DNA of 64,000 nt from Leyella lascolaii (GTDB lineage Bacteria; Bacteroidota; Bacteroidia; Bacteroidales; Bacteroidaceae). The notes beneath the pieces were generated by a model. That model saw nothing but the letters and a program-made list of their open reading frames with translations. It ran no database searches and was not told the DNA's origin. This document shows positions 34,855-45,583 of the stretch, piece by piece. The stretch's first letter is position 1; every line of letters begins with the position of its first letter. Made by a program: the position numbers and the translations under genes. The stretch is taken from contig NZ_LT556050.1 in assembly GCF_900079775.1 (NCBI RefSeq), positions 409,381 through 473,380 on the forward strand, read 5' to 3'.

Positions 34855-36192
34855 TCAATATGCAGAGACTCCGCTGTTACGTGTACGGCCTGAATTTAAC
34901 AGACCATCGTAATGACGCATGAGCAAATGACTCTCAATCTGCTGAAGTGTATCGATGACAACTCCGACAAGAATCAGAAGGGACGTTCCTCCGAAGAACT
35001 GAGAGAACTGCTGCTGCACATTGAGCAGACCTGCAAGAGCAGGCATTATTGCAATGAATGCAATAAACAAGGAGCCGGGGAATGTTATACGCGACATAAT
35101 GGTCTCGATATATTCTGCTGTATCCTTTCCGGGACGTATGCCGGGAATAAAACCATTATTACGCTTCATATCCTCTGCCATCTGAGTAGGATTCAAGGTG
35201 ATAGCTGTGTAAAAATATGTGAACGCCACTATAAGAATGACATATACACAATTATACAACAGACTACGATTATCCATCAATGAACTTACTACCCATGATG
35301 CGTTTTCACTCTGATACCGTACGATTGCAAGCGGAATGAACATCAAAGCCTGTGCAAAGATGATAGGCATTACGTTAGCGGCAAAAAGCTTCAGAGGAAT
35401 ATACTGACGCGCTCCGCCATACTGCTTGTTACCTACAAGACGTTTTGCATATTGTACCGGTATCTTGCGTGTTCCCTGCACAAGAAGAATCGCAGCACAC
35501 ACAACCGCATACAGAATAAGTATTTCAACAATAAACATCACAAGTCCGCCACCGGCAATAGCATTCAGACGTGTTGCCACTTCCTGAATGAATGCCTGCG
35601 GGAACCTTGCAATGATACCTATCATAATGATCATTGAAACACCATTTCCAACACCTTTATCTGTAATACGCTCTCCTAACCAAAGAACAAACATGCTTCC
35701 TGCAGCAAGAATTATTGAAGCGGAAATCATGAATGCCGACCATGAAAGTCCTGATGCAAGAGCCTGAGGAGCCTGAGCCTTCAGGTTAAGGAGATATGAC
35801 GGTGCCTGAAAGAACAATATGGCTATAGTCAGAATTCGAGTATACCAGTTGATCTTCTTGCGACCGCTTTCTCCCTCTCTCTGCATTTTCTGAAAGAAAG
35901 GAACTGCAATGGCCAAGAGCTGCATTACGATAGAAGCTGAGATGTACGGCATAATTCCAAGTGCAAATATTGATGCATTGGAAAACGCACCACCAGAGAA
36001 CATATCCAGCAATGACATCAGTCCGCCGGATGTTTGCGACTGTAATCTTTGCAACATGCCCGGATCGATACCAGGAAGTACCACAAACGAGCCAAAACGG
36101 TATATAGCCGTAAACAGGAGAGTTATGAGGAGTCGCTGACGCAAATCCTCAATTCTCCAACAGTTCTTCAGTGTCTCAATAAATTTTTTCAT
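34855..36192 (-). CDS. secY: Preprotein translocase subunit SecY
   Basis: 445 residues with ten predicted membrane helices. Typical motifs are the N-terminal RQRLLITLLFTAIYRFGSFV, the plug region near LDMFSGGAFSNASIFALGIM, and the cytoplasmic loop NNGFIPGIRPGKDTAEYI that contacts SecA or the ribosome. It forms the central channel of the Sec translocon in the inner membrane. Only four bases separate it from rplO, indicating tight coupling. Confidence 0.97.
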   Translation of the reverse strand: MKKFIETLKNCWRIEDLRQRLLITLLFTAIYRFGSFVVLPGIDPGMLQRLQSQTSGGLMSLLDMFSGGAFSNASIFALGIMPYISASIVMQLLAIAVPFFQKMQREGESGRKKINWYTRILTIAILFFQAPSYLLNLKAQAPQALASGLSWSAFMISASIILAAGSMFVLWLGERITDKGVGNGVSMIIMIGIIARFPQAFIQEVATRLNAIAGGGLVMFIVEILILYAVVCAAILLVQGTRKIPVQYAKRLVGNKQYGGARQYIPLKLFAANVMPIIFAQALMFIPLAIVRYQSENASWVVSSLMDNRSLLYNCVYVILIVAFTYFYTAITLNPTQMAEDMKRNNGFIPGIRPGKDTAEYIETIMSRITFPGSLFIAFIAIMPALAGLLNVQQQFSQFFGGTSLLILVGVVIDTLQQIESHLLMRHYDGLLNSGRTRNSGVSAY

Positions 36193-36196
36193 TGAC

Positions 36197-36643
36197 CTAA
36201 ATTATAGTTGTGTTACCACCAACTGCCTTGATAGCCTCTTCAGCAGTTTTCGAGAAAGCATTTGCCTCGACTTCAAGCTTCGCCTTGAGTTCACCGTTGC
36301 CAAGAATCTTTACAAGGGCGTTCTTCTTTACAAGATTTGCCGCTCTGAGATCATCAAGTCCAATCTTTGTCAGATTCTTTGATTCAGCAAGCATCTGCAG
36401 AACAGAAAGATTAACTGCAAAGTATTCCTTGTGATTGATATTCTTGAATCCAGCCTTGGGCACACGACGCTGAAGAGGCATCTGACCACCTTCAAAACCT
36501 ATCTTCTTCTTATAACCAGAACGAGCTTTCGCACCCTTGTGTCCACGAGTTGAAGTACCGCCTAATCCGGATCCCGGTCCACGGCCTATACGGCGACGAG
36601 AATGTGTAGAACCCTCTGCTGGTTTTAAAGTATTTAATTTCAT
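36197..36643 (-). CDS. rplO: 50S ribosomal protein L15
   Basis: 148 residues: MKLNTLKPAEGSTHSRRRIG, the Gly-rich basic extension GRGPGSGLGGTSTRGHKG, and the C-terminal KLEVEANAFSKTAEEAIKAV segment. L15 is a late assembly protein of the large subunit. Confidence 0.98.
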   Translation of the reverse strand: MKLNTLKPAEGSTHSRRRIGRGPGSGLGGTSTRGHKGAKARSGYKKKIGFEGGQMPLQRRVPKAGFKNINHKEYFAVNLSVLQMLAESKNLTKIGLDDLRAANLVKKNALVKILGNGELKAKLEVEANAFSKTAEEAIKAVGGNTTII

Positions 36644-36666
36644 AATTTATTCTTCTTAAAGATTAA

Positions 36667-36843
36667 TTATTCAACTACTGTTACCAGATGATGAACTTTT
36701 CGTATCATACCACGTATACTGGGTGTGTCTTCAACCTCAATCACCTGAGAGATTTTTCGCAGACCTAAAGACAAAAGAGTGCTCTTCTGCTCTTTGTTGG
36801 CGCCGATACGGCTCTTTATCTGTTTTACCTTTATTGTTGCCAT
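36667..36843 (-). CDS. rpmD: 50S ribosomal protein L30
   Basis: A 58-residue frame, ATG 36843 to TAA 36667: MATIKVKQIKSRIGANKEQK, STLLSLGLRKISQVIEVEDT and PSIRGMIRKVHHLVTVVE. This is a full-length bacterial L30 with the beta-alpha-beta fold signature. It lies between rpsE (11 bases upstream) and rplO, the standard position. Confidence 0.97.
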   Translation of the reverse strand: MATIKVKQIKSRIGANKEQKSTLLSLGLRKISQVIEVEDTPSIRGMIRKVHHLVTVVE

Positions 36844-36854
36844 TGTAAGTCTCC

Positions 36855-37367
36855 TTATCCGTTAAAAACTTTTTCCATACTGATACCACGAACACCAGCT
36901 ATGGTGTAAGCATCACGCACCTCTGTGAGAGCCTCTATCGTTGCCTTAACAAGATTGTGCGGGTTTGAAGAGCCCTTGGACTTTGCAAGGACATCCTTTA
37001 CACCTACACTGTCGAGAACGGCACGCATAGCACCACCGGCAACAAGACCGGTACCCGCAGCTGCAGGTCTCATGAATACATGCGAACCACCAAAGCGGGC
37101 TTCAACCTCGTGAGGAATCGTTCCTTTGACAAGTGAAACCTTAACAAGATTCTTCTTTGCAGCTTCAACACCCTTGGATATTGCCGCCGTAACTTCACCT
37201 GCCTTACCAAGCCCGTAGCCGATGACACCTTTACCGTCACCAACAACGACAATAGCAGCAAAAGTAAAAGTGCGACCTCCCTTTGTTACCTTTGTAACAC
37301 GGTTGATGGCCACCAGACGGTCTTTCAACTCAACGTCATTATATACTTTAACTTTATTCATTGTCAT
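36855..37367 (-). CDS. rpsE: 30S ribosomal protein S5
   Basis: 170 residues; starts at ATG 37367 or the ATG two codons later. Blocks: [40 protein letters not shown] (double-stranded RNA-binding-like domain) and [21 protein letters not shown]5 lies by the mRNA entry tunnel and helps helicase activity and decoding accuracy. Confidence 0.98.
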   Translation of the reverse strand: MTMNKVKVYNDVELKDRLVAINRVTKVTKGGRTFTFAAIVVVGDGKGVIGYGLGKAGEVTAAISKGVEAAKKNLVKVSLVKGTIPHEVEARFGGSHVFMRPAAAGTGLVAGGAMRAVLDSVGVKDVLAKSKGSSNPHNLVKATIEALTEVRDAYTIAGVRGISMEKVFNG

Positions 37368-37373
37368 AATCGT

Positions 37374-37718
37374 TTAAAATTTAAGACCACCTTTACGAGC
37401 TGCATCAGCCAACTCCTTAACACGTCCGTGATAAAGATAACCGTTACGGTCAAAAACAACAGTAGTTATACCGGCAGCCTGCGCATTGGCAGCTACCATC
37501 TCGCCAACCTTAGCCGCCTGCTGAATCTTTGGCATTTTCTCGAGTCCGAGAGAAGACGCAGATGCAAGAGTCGATCCGGTCAAATCATTTATAACCTGTG
37601 CGTAAATCTGTTTATTGCTACGGAACACGCTCAAACGAGGACGCTCTGCAGTTCCGTTAACACGCTTACGAATTCTGTATTTAATTTTTATTCGTCTTTC
37701 TACTTTCTTTGTTGTCAT
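37374..37718 (-). CDS. rplR: 50S ribosomal protein L18
   Basis: True start at ATG 37718, giving 114 residues ([20 protein letters not shown] start). The open frame continues upstream to 37859, but that part overlaps rplF and is not L18. Blocks: [40 protein letters not shown], ending ARKGGLKF. L18 binds 5S rRNA with L5. Confidence 0.98.
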   Translation of the reverse strand: MTTKKVERRIKIKYRIRKRVNGTAERPRLSVFRSNKQIYAQVINDLTGSTLASASSLGLEKMPKIQQAAKVGEMVAANAQAAGITTVVFDRNGYLYHGRVKELADAARKGGLKF

Positions 37719-37737
37719 AATCGTAAATTTTAAAAGA

Positions 37738-38304
37738 TTACTTAGCAGAAGCTGACTTACCAGATTTTCTGCGGATGACCTCGCCTTTGAAGAGGATACC
37801 CTTACCCTTATAAGGCTCCGGTTTGCGGAAAGTACGAATTTTTGCACAGATAAGGCCAATCAACTGCTTGTCGCAAGACTCTAACATCAATAACGGATTC
37901 TGATTTCTCTCACTCTTTGTCTCGACCTTAACCTCTTTCGGGAGTTCAAGGAAGATTGGGTGTGTATATCCCAAAGAGAATTCTATCACATTACCTTGAT
38001 TGGAAACACGATATCCGACACCGACAAGTTCCAGAGTTTTCTTGTATCCTTCGCTTACACCTACTACCATATTGTTTACCAAGGCACGATATAAGCCATG
38101 ATATGCCTGCTTCTGCTTATAGTCTACAGGACTCTTTTCGTCAACTTCGAATACAATCTCACCATCAGCAATCTTAACAATGATGGAAGAATCTACCTGC
38201 TGAGAAAGCTCACCTTTAGGTCCCTTTACAGTTACAACCCCATCAGTCATAGTAACATTTACACCTGCGGGGATTTTAATTGGTAATTTTCCTATTCTTG
38301 ACAT
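37738..38304 (-). CDS. rplF: 50S ribosomal protein L6
   Basis: Start at ATG 38304 ([20 protein letters not shown]), 188 residues; an upstream TTG frame to 38334 overlaps the rpsH end and is rejected. It has the two repeated L6 domains and the C-terminal signature [21 protein letters not shown]6 sits at the base of the L7/L12 stalk near the factor-binding site. Confidence 0.97.
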   Translation of the reverse strand: MSRIGKLPIKIPAGVNVTMTDGVVTVKGPKGELSQQVDSSIIVKIADGEIVFEVDEKSPVDYKQKQAYHGLYRALVNNMVVGVSEGYKKTLELVGVGYRVSNQGNVIEFSLGYTHPIFLELPKEVKVETKSERNQNPLLMLESCDKQLIGLICAKIRTFRKPEPYKGKGILFKGEVIRRKSGKSASAK

Positions 38305-38318
38305 AATCAATCCTCCAA

Positions 38319-38714
38319 TTAATAAACATAGCAAAGAACCTCACCGCCAACTTTAAGAGCAGCAGCTTCCTTGTCTGTCATTACACCCTTGGATGTAGAT
38401 AAAATCGCAATACCTAATCCGTTAATAACTCTCGGCATGTTCTTATAACCGGTATACTTACGGAGACCGGGGGTGGAAACACGCTTCAACGACTTGATTG
38501 CGTTGACCTTGGTTGCCGGATCATATTTCAAAGCAACCTTAATTGTACCCTGAGGACCATCTTCTATGAACTTGTAGTTCAAGATGTATCCTTTCTCGAA
38601 GAGGATCTTTGTAATCTCTTTCTTCAAGTTTGACGCAGGAACCTCAACGACACGATGATGTGCCATGATTGCGTTTCTGAGTCTTGTCAGATAATCTGCT
38701 ATTGGATCTGTCAT
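38319..38714 (-). CDS. rpsH: 30S ribosomal protein S8
   Basis: 131 residues: MTDPIADYLTRLRNAIMAHH start, a RVSTPGLRKYTGYKNMPRVI loop, and the family signature GLGIAILSTSKGVMTDKEAA. S8 is a primary binder of the 16S central domain; in other bacteria it represses the spc operon. Confidence 0.98.
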   Translation of the reverse strand: MTDPIADYLTRLRNAIMAHHRVVEVPASNLKKEITKILFEKGYILNYKFIEDGPQGTIKVALKYDPATKVNAIKSLKRVSTPGLRKYTGYKNMPRVINGLGIAILSTSKGVMTDKEAAALKVGGEVLCYVY

Positions 38715-38764
38715 ATAATATAATGTTTTAATTAATCGGGACTACCCCGACAATATTAAATAAT

Positions 38765-39067
38765 TTACCAGCTTGCTTTTTTAACACCGGGAATAAGTCC
38801 TGCGGAAGCCATCTCACGGAACTGAATACGTGACAAGCCGAACTGACGGATATATCCTTTCGGACGACCGGTGATCTTGCAACGGTTGTGCAAACGGATT
38901 GGGTTTGCATTTTTAGGTATGGACTGCAACTTGCGAGCAGCCTCATATGCCTCAGCAGGATCGTCAGTAGTAGCAATGACTTTCTTAAGAGCCGCACGCT
39001 TCGCAGCATAGCGGGCAACCATCTTCGCACGCTTAACTTCGCGAGCCTTCATTGATTCTTTTGCCAT
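38765..39067 (-). CDS. rpsN: 30S ribosomal protein S14 (zinc-free long form)
   Basis: 100 residues, [20 protein letters not shown] start and the signature [20 protein letters not shown]. Only one cysteine remains, so this is the C-minus form without the CxxC-CxxC zinc ribbon. It is about ten residues longer than the 89-residue form I recall for other Bacteroidales, the extra length lying in the [20 protein letters not shown] segment. Confidence 0.96.
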   Translation of the reverse strand: MAKESMKAREVKRAKMVARYAAKRAALKKVIATTDDPAEAYEAARKLQSIPKNANPIRLHNRCKITGRPKGYIRQFGLSRIQFREMASAGLIPGVKKASW

Positions 39068-39072
39068 ATTAC

Positions 39073-39627
39073 TTAATCGTTTTTAGCGTTTTTGAAAGGA
39101 AGGCCAAATGCTTTGAGAAGAGCATAGCCCTCTTCATCTGTCTGAGCTGTAGTCACGAATGTGATGTTCATACCCTGGATGCGGTCTATAGCGTCAATGT
39201 TAATCTCAGGGAAGATTATCTGCTCCTGTATTCCCAATGTGTAATTACCGCGTCCGTCAAACTTGCTCTCAATACCCTTGAAGTCACGAATACGCGGTAA
39301 AGCGATACGCACAAGTTTCTCAAGAAATTCGTACATACGCTCACGACGAAGTGTTACCATTACACCAATAGGCATTTTCTTACGGAGCTTGAAGTTTGCA
39401 ATATCCTTCTTTGAATAAGTTGCAACAGCCTTCTGACCGGTAATTGCAGTAATCTCATTGATTGCGACATCAATAATCTTCTTATCCTGTGTAGCGTCTC
39501 CCAATCCCTGATTGATGACAATCTTCTTCAGGACAGGAACCTGCATTGATGAAGAATAGTTGAACTGTTTCTTCAATGCCGGAGCAATGCTCTCAACATA
39601 TACTTTCTTTAACTGTGCTGTATCCAT
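39073..39627 (-). CDS. rplE: 50S ribosomal protein L5
   Basis: 184 residues with [20 protein letters not shown], the [20 protein letters not shown] block and [19 protein letters not shown]5 binds 5S rRNA and contacts S13. Its start codon overlaps the rplX stop by one base (TAATG), showing translational coupling. Confidence 0.98.
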   Translation of the reverse strand: MDTAQLKKVYVESIAPALKKQFNYSSSMQVPVLKKIVINQGLGDATQDKKIIDVAINEITAITGQKAVATYSKKDIANFKLRKKMPIGVMVTLRRERMYEFLEKLVRIALPRIRDFKGIESKFDGRGNYTLGIQEQIIFPEINIDAIDRIQGMNITFVTTAQTDEEGYALLKAFGLPFKNAKND

Positions 39628-39947
39628 TATTTGATTTCCTCCCCTGACTTTTTAGCAATACGTACTTTCTTGCCGTCATCGTTCTTCTTTATGGCAATAC
39701 GTGTAGGCTTGCCACTTTTCGGATCAATCAGGCTCAAATTAGAGACATGTATTGAAGCCTCCTGCTTGACGATACCGCCCTGAGGGTTCTTTGCAGAGGG
39801 CTTTGTGCTCTTAGAGACAATATTCACACCCTCCACAATGGCGCGGTTCTTGTCAACCAAGACTTTGAGCACCTTACCAGTCTTGCCCTTGTCCTCACCG
39901 GCAAGAACATAGACTGTATCATTTTTCTTAATATGTAATTTACTCAT
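39627..39947 (-). CDS. rplX: 50S ribosomal protein L24
   Basis: 106 residues with the KOW motif at the N-terminus ([20 protein letters not shown]) and [21 protein letters not shown]24 is an early 23S assembly initiator near the tunnel exit. The stop overlaps the rplE start. Confidence 0.98.
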   Translation of the reverse strand: MSKLHIKKNDTVYVLAGEDKGKTGKVLKVLVDKNRAIVEGVNIVSKSTKPSAKNPQGGIVKQEASIHVSNLSLIDPKSGKPTRIAIKKNDDGKKVRIAKKSGEEIK

Positions 39948-39966
39948 TTCTAAATCTTATTTTAAA

Positions 39967-40332
39967 TTATAGAACCTCAGGTGCCAAAGAAACGACTTTC
40001 ATATTAACGGCACGCAGTTCACGCGCAACCGGACCGAATATACGACTACCACGAAGTTCGCCCGCATTGTTGAGCAGTACACACGCATTGTCATCAAAGC
40101 GGATATACGAGCCATCCGGGCGGCGGATTTCCTTCTTTGTGCGAACAATCAAAGCCTTAGATACTGCACCCTTTTTCAAATCACTTGATGGGATAACGTT
40201 CTTGACAGCTACGACAATAACGTCACCAACACTTGCATAACGACGGCGTGTTCCGCCCAATACGCGAATGCAAAGAGCTTCACGTGCGCCGCTGTTATCA
40301 CATACTGTAAGTCTTGATTCTGCTTGTATCAT
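39967..40332 (-). CDS. rplN: 50S ribosomal protein L14
   Basis: 121 residues: [20 protein letters not shown], then [20 protein letters not shown] and the signature [21 protein letters not shown]14 binds at the subunit interface and is the docking site of the silencing factor RsfS. Confidence 0.98.
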   Translation of the reverse strand: MIQAESRLTVCDNSGAREALCIRVLGGTRRRYASVGDVIVVAVKNVIPSSDLKKGAVSKALIVRTKKEIRRPDGSYIRFDDNACVLLNNAGELRGSRIFGPVARELRAVNMKVVSLAPEVL

Positions 40333-40334
40333 AA

Positions 40335-40601
40335 TTACTTAGCTTTTTCAGTTATTTGAACTAATCTCCATCTCTTTGTCTTACTCAAAGGACGTGTTTC
40401 CATGATGAGGACAGTATCACCGAGATTTGCCTCATTGTTCTCGTCATGAACATGGTATTTCTTTGTCTTCTGGACAAACTTACCATAAATAGGGTGCATC
40501 TCCTTAAACTTTGCGGCAATAACAATGGTTTTATCCATCTTGTTGCTTACAACCACACCCTGTCTTGTTTTTCTTAAATTTCTTGTTACCATCTGGACCA
40601 T
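40335..40601 (-). CDS. rpsQ: 30S ribosomal protein S17
   Basis: 88 residues with the OB fold: [40 protein letters not shown] and [20 protein letters not shown]. Starts at ATG 40601 or the ATG three codons later; two bases separate it from both neighbours' ends. Confidence 0.97.
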   Translation of the reverse strand: MVQMVTRNLRKTRQGVVVSNKMDKTIVIAAKFKEMHPIYGKFVQKTKKYHVHDENNEANLGDTVLIMETRPLSKTKRWRLVQITEKAK

Positions 40602-40603
40602 TG

Positions 40604-40798
40604 TTATTTATTAAGTTCTCTCTGACGGATCTCGGTTTTCAGACGTGCGATATCACGACGTGCAGCCTTAATCTGTGACGGATTCTCCAGAGGAGAAACC
40701 GCATGGTTAAGCTTTAACTGATTCAGGCGAGCAACCTCTGTCTCCAATTTCTCATTAAGAGACTTGACGTCCAAGTCTTTCAATTCTTTACTCTTCAT
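40604..40798 (-). CDS. rpmC: 50S ribosomal protein L29
   Basis: 64 residues, two helices as expected: [20 protein letters not shown] and [21 protein letters not shown]29 lies at the tunnel exit near the docking site for trigger factor and SRP. Confidence 0.97.
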   Translation of the reverse strand: MKSKELKDLDVKSLNEKLETEVARLNQLKLNHAVSPLENPSQIKAARRDIARLKTEIRQRELNK

Positions 40799-40801
40799 AG
40801 T

Positions 40802-41230
40802 TTAAGCGTTTTTATCGTAATCACGTCTAACAACAAACTTTGTCTTTACCGGCAGTTTCTGAGCTGCAAGACGAAGAGCCTCTTTTGCAACATCGAAACT
40901 TACTCCTTCAACTTCAAAGAGGATACGACCCGGAGTAACAGGTGCGACCCATCCTGCTGGATCACCCTTACCCTTACCCATGCGGACATCAGCAGGTTTA
41001 CGTGTGATTGGTTTATCCGGGAATATTCTGATCCATACCTGACCTTCACGCTGCATGTAGCGGTTCACAGCTACACGTGCAGCTTCTATCTGACGGCTGT
41101 CAATCCATTTTGCCTCAAGTGTCTTGATGCCAAACGATCCGAAAGCCAGCTGTGTGCCTCTGTGAGCGTTGCCTTTATTGCCACGCCCGTCTTGAGGTCT
41201 TCTATATTTTACTCTTTTTGGCTGTAACAT
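40802..41230 (-). CDS. rplP: 50S ribosomal protein L16
   Basis: 142 residues: [40 protein letters not shown] and the motif [20 protein letters not shown]. It binds at the A-site side of the peptidyl transferase centre. The R81-region hydroxylation site cannot be judged from sequence alone. Confidence 0.98.
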   Translation of the reverse strand: MLQPKRVKYRRPQDGRGNKGNAHRGTQLAFGSFGIKTLEAKWIDSRQIEAARVAVNRYMQREGQVWIRIFPDKPITRKPADVRMGKGKGDPAGWVAPVTPGRILFEVEGVSFDVAKEALRLAAQKLPVKTKFVVRRDYDKNA

Positions 41231-41245
41231 GATAGTGTCTTACTT

Positions 41246-41971
41246 TTAACGGTTATTGTTTCTCTTGCGATTACCGCGATTACCACGGCCGCCATTAGAG
41301 CCACCATTCTGTTTCTCCTGTGTAAAGTTAGGAGTCAGATCGCGCTCGCCATAAACCTCACCTCTGCAAATCCAAACCTTGATGCCAAGGAGTCCCACCT
41401 TGGTGAGTGCCTCTGCCTGACAGTAGTCTATATCAGCACGGAAAGTATGCAACGGAGTTCTTCCCTCCTTGTACATCTCCTTACGTGCCATTTCAGCTCC
41501 GTTCAGACGTCCGGTGATCTGAATCTTCACACCTTCAGCACCTGCCCGCATCGTATTCTGGATTGCCATCTTAATAGCCCTACGATATGCGATTTTACCT
41601 TCAACCTGACGTGCTATATTGTTTGCGACAATGTTTGCATCAAGCTCAGGCTTCTTCACCTCGAAGATATTGATTTGGATGTCTTTCTTGTAGAGTTTCT
41701 TCAACTCTTCCTTCAGTTTGTCAACATCCTGTCCACCCTTACCAATGACGATACCAGGACGAGCTGTGCAGATTGTAATTGTAATGAGTTTCAGCGTACG
41801 CTCTATTACAATCTTTGAAACACTGGCTTTTGCCAGACGCTCATTAAGGTATTTACGTATTTTGCGGTCTTCGACCAGATTGTCACCGAAGTTTTTACCT
41901 CCGAACCAATTGGAATCCCAGCCACGGATAATACCCAAACGATTGCTTATTGGATTAACTTTCTGTCCCAT
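41246..41971 (-). CDS. rpsC: 30S ribosomal protein S3 with Asn/Gly/Arg-rich tail
   Basis: 241 residues. The N-terminal KH domain has the VIGKGG loop at 75-80. The C-terminal domain has [20 protein letters not shown], then [11 protein letters not shown]. The last 25 residues ([20 protein letters not shown]) are a low-complexity tail. S3 lines the mRNA entry channel with S4 and S5. Confidence 0.97.
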   Translation of the reverse strand: MGQKVNPISNRLGIIRGWDSNWFGGKNFGDNLVEDRKIRKYLNERLAKASVSKIVIERTLKLITITICTARPGIVIGKGGQDVDKLKEELKKLYKKDIQINIFEVKKPELDANIVANNIARQVEGKIAYRRAIKMAIQNTMRAGAEGVKIQITGRLNGAEMARKEMYKEGRTPLHTFRADIDYCQAEALTKVGLLGIKVWICRGEVYGERDLTPNFTQEKQNGGSNGGRGNRGNRKRNNNR

Positions 41972-41979
41972 TCTGCTAT

Positions 41980-42384
41980 TTATTTTTCGTCATTAGTTTT
42001 GGAATCAACAAACAGTGTAACGTGATTGCTGCGCTTGCGAATACGATAGCCACGTCCCTGCGGTGCCGGTCTCATGCGCTTCATAGTAACACCTTCATCA
42101 ACGAATACTTTAGAAATATAAAGTTCGCCGTCTTCTGCCTTGCGGTCATTTTTTGCTTCCCAGTTAGCAATGGCCGAGCGTAACAGTTTCTCAACGTCGG
42201 CGGCAGCCTGCTTCTTGGAGAATCTCAGTACTCCCAGTGCGCGGTTAACCTCCATGCCACGAACCATGTCTACGACATAGCGCATTTTACGTGGTGAAGA
42301 AGGAACGCCTTTGAGCTTTGCGAAGTACAAATTCTTAAGGGCCTCTTTTCTCTTTTCAGCCGCTATATGTTTTCTTGCTCCCAT
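41980..42384 (-). CDS. rplV: 50S ribosomal protein L22
   Basis: 134 residues: [20 protein letters not shown] block, then the extended beta hairpin with the tip in [20 protein letters not shown], which reaches the tunnel constriction and is a macrolide-resistance hotspot in other bacteria. It looks wild type. Eight bases before rpsC. Confidence 0.97.
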   Translation of the reverse strand: MGARKHIAAEKRKEALKNLYFAKLKGVPSSPRKMRYVVDMVRGMEVNRALGVLRFSKKQAAADVEKLLRSAIANWEAKNDRKAEDGELYISKVFVDEGVTMKRMRPAPQGRGYRIRKRSNHVTLFVDSKTNDEK

Positions 42385-42418
42385 TATTATTATCTTGTTT
42401 TAAATGGTTTTAACCCGC

Positions 42419-42685
42419 TTACTTTCTATTGCCGGCGTGTCCACCGAACTTACGTGTGGGTGAGAACTCACCGAGTTTGTGTCCCACCATATTCTCAGTA
42501 ATGTAAACAGGGATAAATTTATTTCCGTTATGAACTGCAACAGTGTGTCCCACAAAATCAGGGGAAATCATTGATGCTCTGGCCCATGTCTTTACAACAG
42601 TCTTTTTGCCACTCTCATTCATGGCAAGAATCTTCTTCTCCAAAGAGACGTTGATATATGGACCTTTTTTTAATGAACGACTCAT
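42419..42685 (-). CDS. rpsS: 30S ribosomal protein S19
   Basis: 88 residues: [40 protein letters not shown] and the signature [21 protein letters not shown]19 forms a complex with S13 in the 30S head. Confidence 0.98.
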   Translation of the reverse strand: MSRSLKKGPYINVSLEKKILAMNESGKKTVVKTWARASMISPDFVGHTVAVHNGNKFIPVYITENMVGHKLGEFSPTRKFGGHAGNRK

Positions 42686-42707
42686 AATTTACTCTTGTTA
42701 ACTAAAA

Positions 42708-43532
42708 TTATTTACTAGCTCTTTCAATGATATACTTGTTCGAAAGTTTCTTCGGTGCGCGTGTCTTGAGACCCTTTGCATAAAGACCCTTGCGTGAGCG
42801 CGGATGACCTCCGGACTGACGTCCTTCACCACCACCCATCGGGTGATCTACAGGGTTCATAACCACACCACGGTTGTGCGGACGACGACCGAGCCAACGT
42901 GAACGTCCAGCCTTACCGGACTGTTCAAGAGCGTGGTCGGAGTTACCGACGCTACCTACTGTTGCCTTACAAGCACTCAGAATCTGGCGTGTCTCGCCAG
43001 AAGGGAGCTTAACTACACAATAACTGCCTTCACGAGAAGTCAATTGAGCAAAATTACCAGCCGAACGAACGAGCAACGCACCCTGTCCCGGACGCAATTC
43101 AATGTTGTGAATCACAGTACCGACAGGAATGTTTGCCAAAGGAAGAGCGTTTCCGACCTCAGGAGCGGCATCCGCGCCTGACATCAGTTTAGCACCCACC
43201 TGCAGTCCATTAGGAGCAATAATGTAACGTTTTTCACCATCTGCATAAAACAACAAAGCAATACGAGCCGAACGGTTCGGATCGTATTCTATTGTTTTTA
43301 CTACAGCTGGAACACCATCTTTCTCACGTTTAAAGTCGATCAGACGATACTTTCTCTTATGACCGCCGCCTCTGTAGCGGACTGTCATTTTTCCGGTGTT
43401 GTTTCGACCACCGGTAGAGCGTTTACCGAAAACGAGAGACTTCTCTGGCACGGATGCAGTAATCTCCTCGAACGTGCCAATAACCTTGTGTCTTTGTCCC
43501 GGAGTAACCGGTTTGAATTTACGTACTGCCAT
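42708..43532 (-). CDS. rplB: 50S ribosomal protein L2
   Basis: 274 residues, standard length. Blocks: [40 protein letters not shown], and the conserved [17 protein letters not shown] loop containing the histidine near the peptidyl transferase centre. L2 is required for subunit association and peptide-bond formation. Confidence 0.98.
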   Translation of the reverse strand: MAVRKFKPVTPGQRHKVIGTFEEITASVPEKSLVFGKRSTGGRNNTGKMTVRYRGGGHKRKYRLIDFKREKDGVPAVVKTIEYDPNRSARIALLFYADGEKRYIIAPNGLQVGAKLMSGADAAPEVGNALPLANIPVGTVIHNIELRPGQGALLVRSAGNFAQLTSREGSYCVVKLPSGETRQILSACKATVGSVGNSDHALEQSGKAGRSRWLGRRPHNRGVVMNPVDHPMGGGEGRQSGGHPRSRKGLYAKGLKTRAPKKLSNKYIIERASK

Positions 43533-43539
43533 TTTTTAT

Positions 43540-43884
43540 TTAAATATTGCTGTAAAAATCAATTGAATCGCCCTCCTTCAGAGTAACGATAGCTTTCTTG
43601 TATGCGTTCTTCTGTCCTTTGATAAGACCTGCGCGGGTATAGCGGCTCATGCGCTTACCTGCATAACGCATTGTGTTCACGTCAATCACTGTAACGTTGT
43701 ACAGACTTTCGACTTCACTCTTAATCTCATACTTATTGGCATCCGGGCGCACGATGAAACCATACTTGGTCTCAGCTTTCTTTGTTCTTGTCTCACCCTT
43801 TACCTTATAAGATTTCTCTACAGAAGACTTGTCTGTCATTTTGGTCATCTTCTCAGTGACCAATGGTTTTATGATAATTGCCAT
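43540..43884 (-). CDS. rplW: 50S ribosomal protein L23
   Basis: 114 residues: IIIKPLVTEKMTKMTDKSSV start, YGFIVRPDANKYEIKSEVES and the C-terminal KKAIVTLKEGDSIDFYSNI. A small insert (SYKVKGETRTKKAETK) lengthens the N-terminal loop. L23 docks trigger factor and SRP at the tunnel exit. Confidence 0.97.
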   Translation of the reverse strand: MAIIIKPLVTEKMTKMTDKSSVEKSYKVKGETRTKKAETKYGFIVRPDANKYEIKSEVESLYNVTVIDVNTMRYAGKRMSRYTRAGLIKGQKNAYKKAIVTLKEGDSIDFYSNI

Positions 43885-43902
43885 ATTGCTTTTGTCTCCC
43901 TT

Positions 43903-44532
43903 TTATTTTGTTAAGATTCCGTCAATCATCTTCAGCGCATCCTCTGTCACAACAAGCACATCCGCATTCAAAACCTTGTATGCGTTAAGTGCCGATGCAG
44001 TCATGACTTCAGTGCGCTGCAAGTTACGAGCTGACAAATATACATTTTTATTTACACCTGGCAAAAGAAGAAGAGTCTTACGACCGTCCACTTTAAGATT
44101 TTTAGTAATATTTACGAAATCTTTTGTCTTCGGTGCGTCCAAAGTAAAGTCCTCTACTACAACTATATCGTTTGCCTGTGCCTTGTATGACAATGCAGAC
44201 TTACGTGCGAGAGCCTTCACCTTCTTGTTGAGTTTAAAACCATAATCGCGTGGTTTCGGACCAAAAACTCTACCACCACCGACAAGTACAGGCGAATTGA
44301 TGTCTCCACGACGGGCACCGCCGCCATCTTTCTGACGACCGAGCTTACGTGTAGAACCGCTTACTTCGCTTCTCTCTTTTGTCTTTGCCGTACCCTGACG
44401 CTGGTTAGCGAGGTATTGCTTAACGTCAAGATACAGAACATGATCGTTAGGCTCAATTCCGAAGATAGATTCGTTCAACGTAACCTTTCTTCCGGTCTCC
44501 TGACCATTGATATTTAATACGCTAACTTCCAT
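43903..44532 (-). CDS. rplD: 50S ribosomal protein L4
   Basis: 209 residues with the tunnel-lining loop ([20 protein letters not shown], then [20 protein letters not shown]). L4 is an early assembly protein; in E. coli it also regulates the S10 operon, which cannot be shown here. The start overlaps the rplC stop by one base. Confidence 0.97.
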   Translation of the reverse strand: MEVSVLNINGQETGRKVTLNESIFGIEPNDHVLYLDVKQYLANQRQGTAKTKERSEVSGSTRKLGRQKDGGGARRGDINSPVLVGGGRVFGPKPRDYGFKLNKKVKALARKSALSYKAQANDIVVVEDFTLDAPKTKDFVNITKNLKVDGRKTLLLLPGVNKNVYLSARNLQRTEVMTASALNAYKVLNADVLVVTEDALKMIDGILTK

Positions 44533-45146
44533 TATTTATTAATTAATACGGTTGAACCAATGCATCCGGCAACAGAACCCTTTACGAGAATGAGGTTATG
44601 CTCCGGAATAACTTTTAATACTTTCAGATTCTGGGTTGTTACTCTGTCGCCACCCATTTGTCCTGCCATACGCATTCCCTTGAACACCTTTGCAGGATAA
44701 GAGCAGGCACCGATTGAACCCGGCTTACGAGCGCGGTCATCCTGTCCGTGAGTACTCTGACCGACACCACCGAATCCGTGACGCTTCATAACACCCTGGA
44801 AACCTTTTCCCTTTGAAGTACCAACAACGTCAACGTACTTTGTATCGTTGAAGATTTCAACAGTAAGCGTATCACCGAGGTTATATTCCTCATCAAACTT
44901 GAACTCGGCCAAGTGTCTCTTCGGTGTTGTACCGGCTTTCTTAAAGCAACCCATCATAGCATTGGTGGTGTTCTTTTCCTTTGCCTCACCAAAGCCCAGC
45001 TGAACTGCCTTATAACCGTCCTTTTCAACGGTTTTCACCTGTGTCACAACACAAGGACCAGCTTCGATAACAGTGCACGGCACATTCTTGCCGTCGGCAC
45101 TGAAAACGGATGTCATTCCGATTTTTCTTCCAATTAATCCTGGCAT
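44532..45146 (-). CDS. rplC: 50S ribosomal protein L3
   Basis: 204 residues: [20 protein letters not shown] start; the central extension near the peptidyl transferase centre contains [16 protein letters not shown] and [21 protein letters not shown]3 starts 23S folding with L24. Confidence 0.98.
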   Translation of the reverse strand: MPGLIGRKIGMTSVFSADGKNVPCTVIEAGPCVVTQVKTVEKDGYKAVQLGFGEAKEKNTTNAMMGCFKKAGTTPKRHLAEFKFDEEYNLGDTLTVEIFNDTKYVDVVGTSKGKGFQGVMKRHGFGGVGQSTHGQDDRARKPGSIGACSYPAKVFKGMRMAGQMGGDRVTTQNLKVLKVIPEHNLILVKGSVAGCIGSTVLINK

Positions 45147-45176
45147 TTCAATTATAATTAAATATTAAAAAAAATA

Positions 45177-45482
45177 CTATACTTTGATCTCTACTTCCAC
45201 ACCGCTCGGCAATTCAAGCTTCATCAGAGCGTCAACTGTCTTGGCTGTAGAACTGTATATATCGATAAGACGTTTGAAATCACTGAGCTGGAACTGCTCG
45301 CGTGCCTTCTTGTTAACGAACGTACTGCGGTTTACGGTGTAAATGCGCTTGTGCGTAGGAAGTGGAATAGGACCGCTCACAATAGCACCTGTCGCCTTAA
45401 CAGCCTTAACGATTTTCTCTGCAGACTTATCAACCAACTTGTGGTCGTAACTCTTCAACTTAATTCTGATTTTCTGACTCAT
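45177..45482 (-). CDS. rpsJ: 30S ribosomal protein S10
   Basis: 101 residues: [20 protein letters not shown] and the loop [20 protein letters not shown], which also binds NusB in antitermination. It is the first gene after a terminator-like hairpin downstream of fusA, so it heads a distinct S10 segment that seems to rely on read-through. Confidence 0.98.
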   Translation of the reverse strand: MSQKIRIKLKSYDHKLVDKSAEKIVKAVKATGAIVSGPIPLPTHKRIYTVNRSTFVNKKAREQFQLSDFKRLIDIYSSTAKTVDALMKLELPSGVEVEIKV

Positions 45483-45509
45483 AAATATTTTTGATTACAT
45501 GATTGTTTT

Positions 45510-45558
45510 AAAAAGGAGTCTGCCGCTTAAGAGTCATTCGCTAAGCAGGCAGTACTCC
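45510..45558 (-). terminator. Internal terminator or attenuator between fusA and rpsJ
   Basis: On the minus strand GGAGTACTGCCTGCTTA pairs with TAAGCGGCAGACTCC (three 5-bp blocks separated by two single-base bulges), followed by TTTTT at 45510-45514. No consensus promoter lies between it and rpsJ, so it should reduce rather than stop expression of the downstream genes. Confidence 0.7.
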
Positions 45559-45583
45559 GATTTTATCATTTGTTATGCTTGAA

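Noticed and set aside
37719..37859. N-terminal extension of L18
   Set aside because: The frame overlaps rplF coding sequence and L18 proteins begin at the ATG at 37718.
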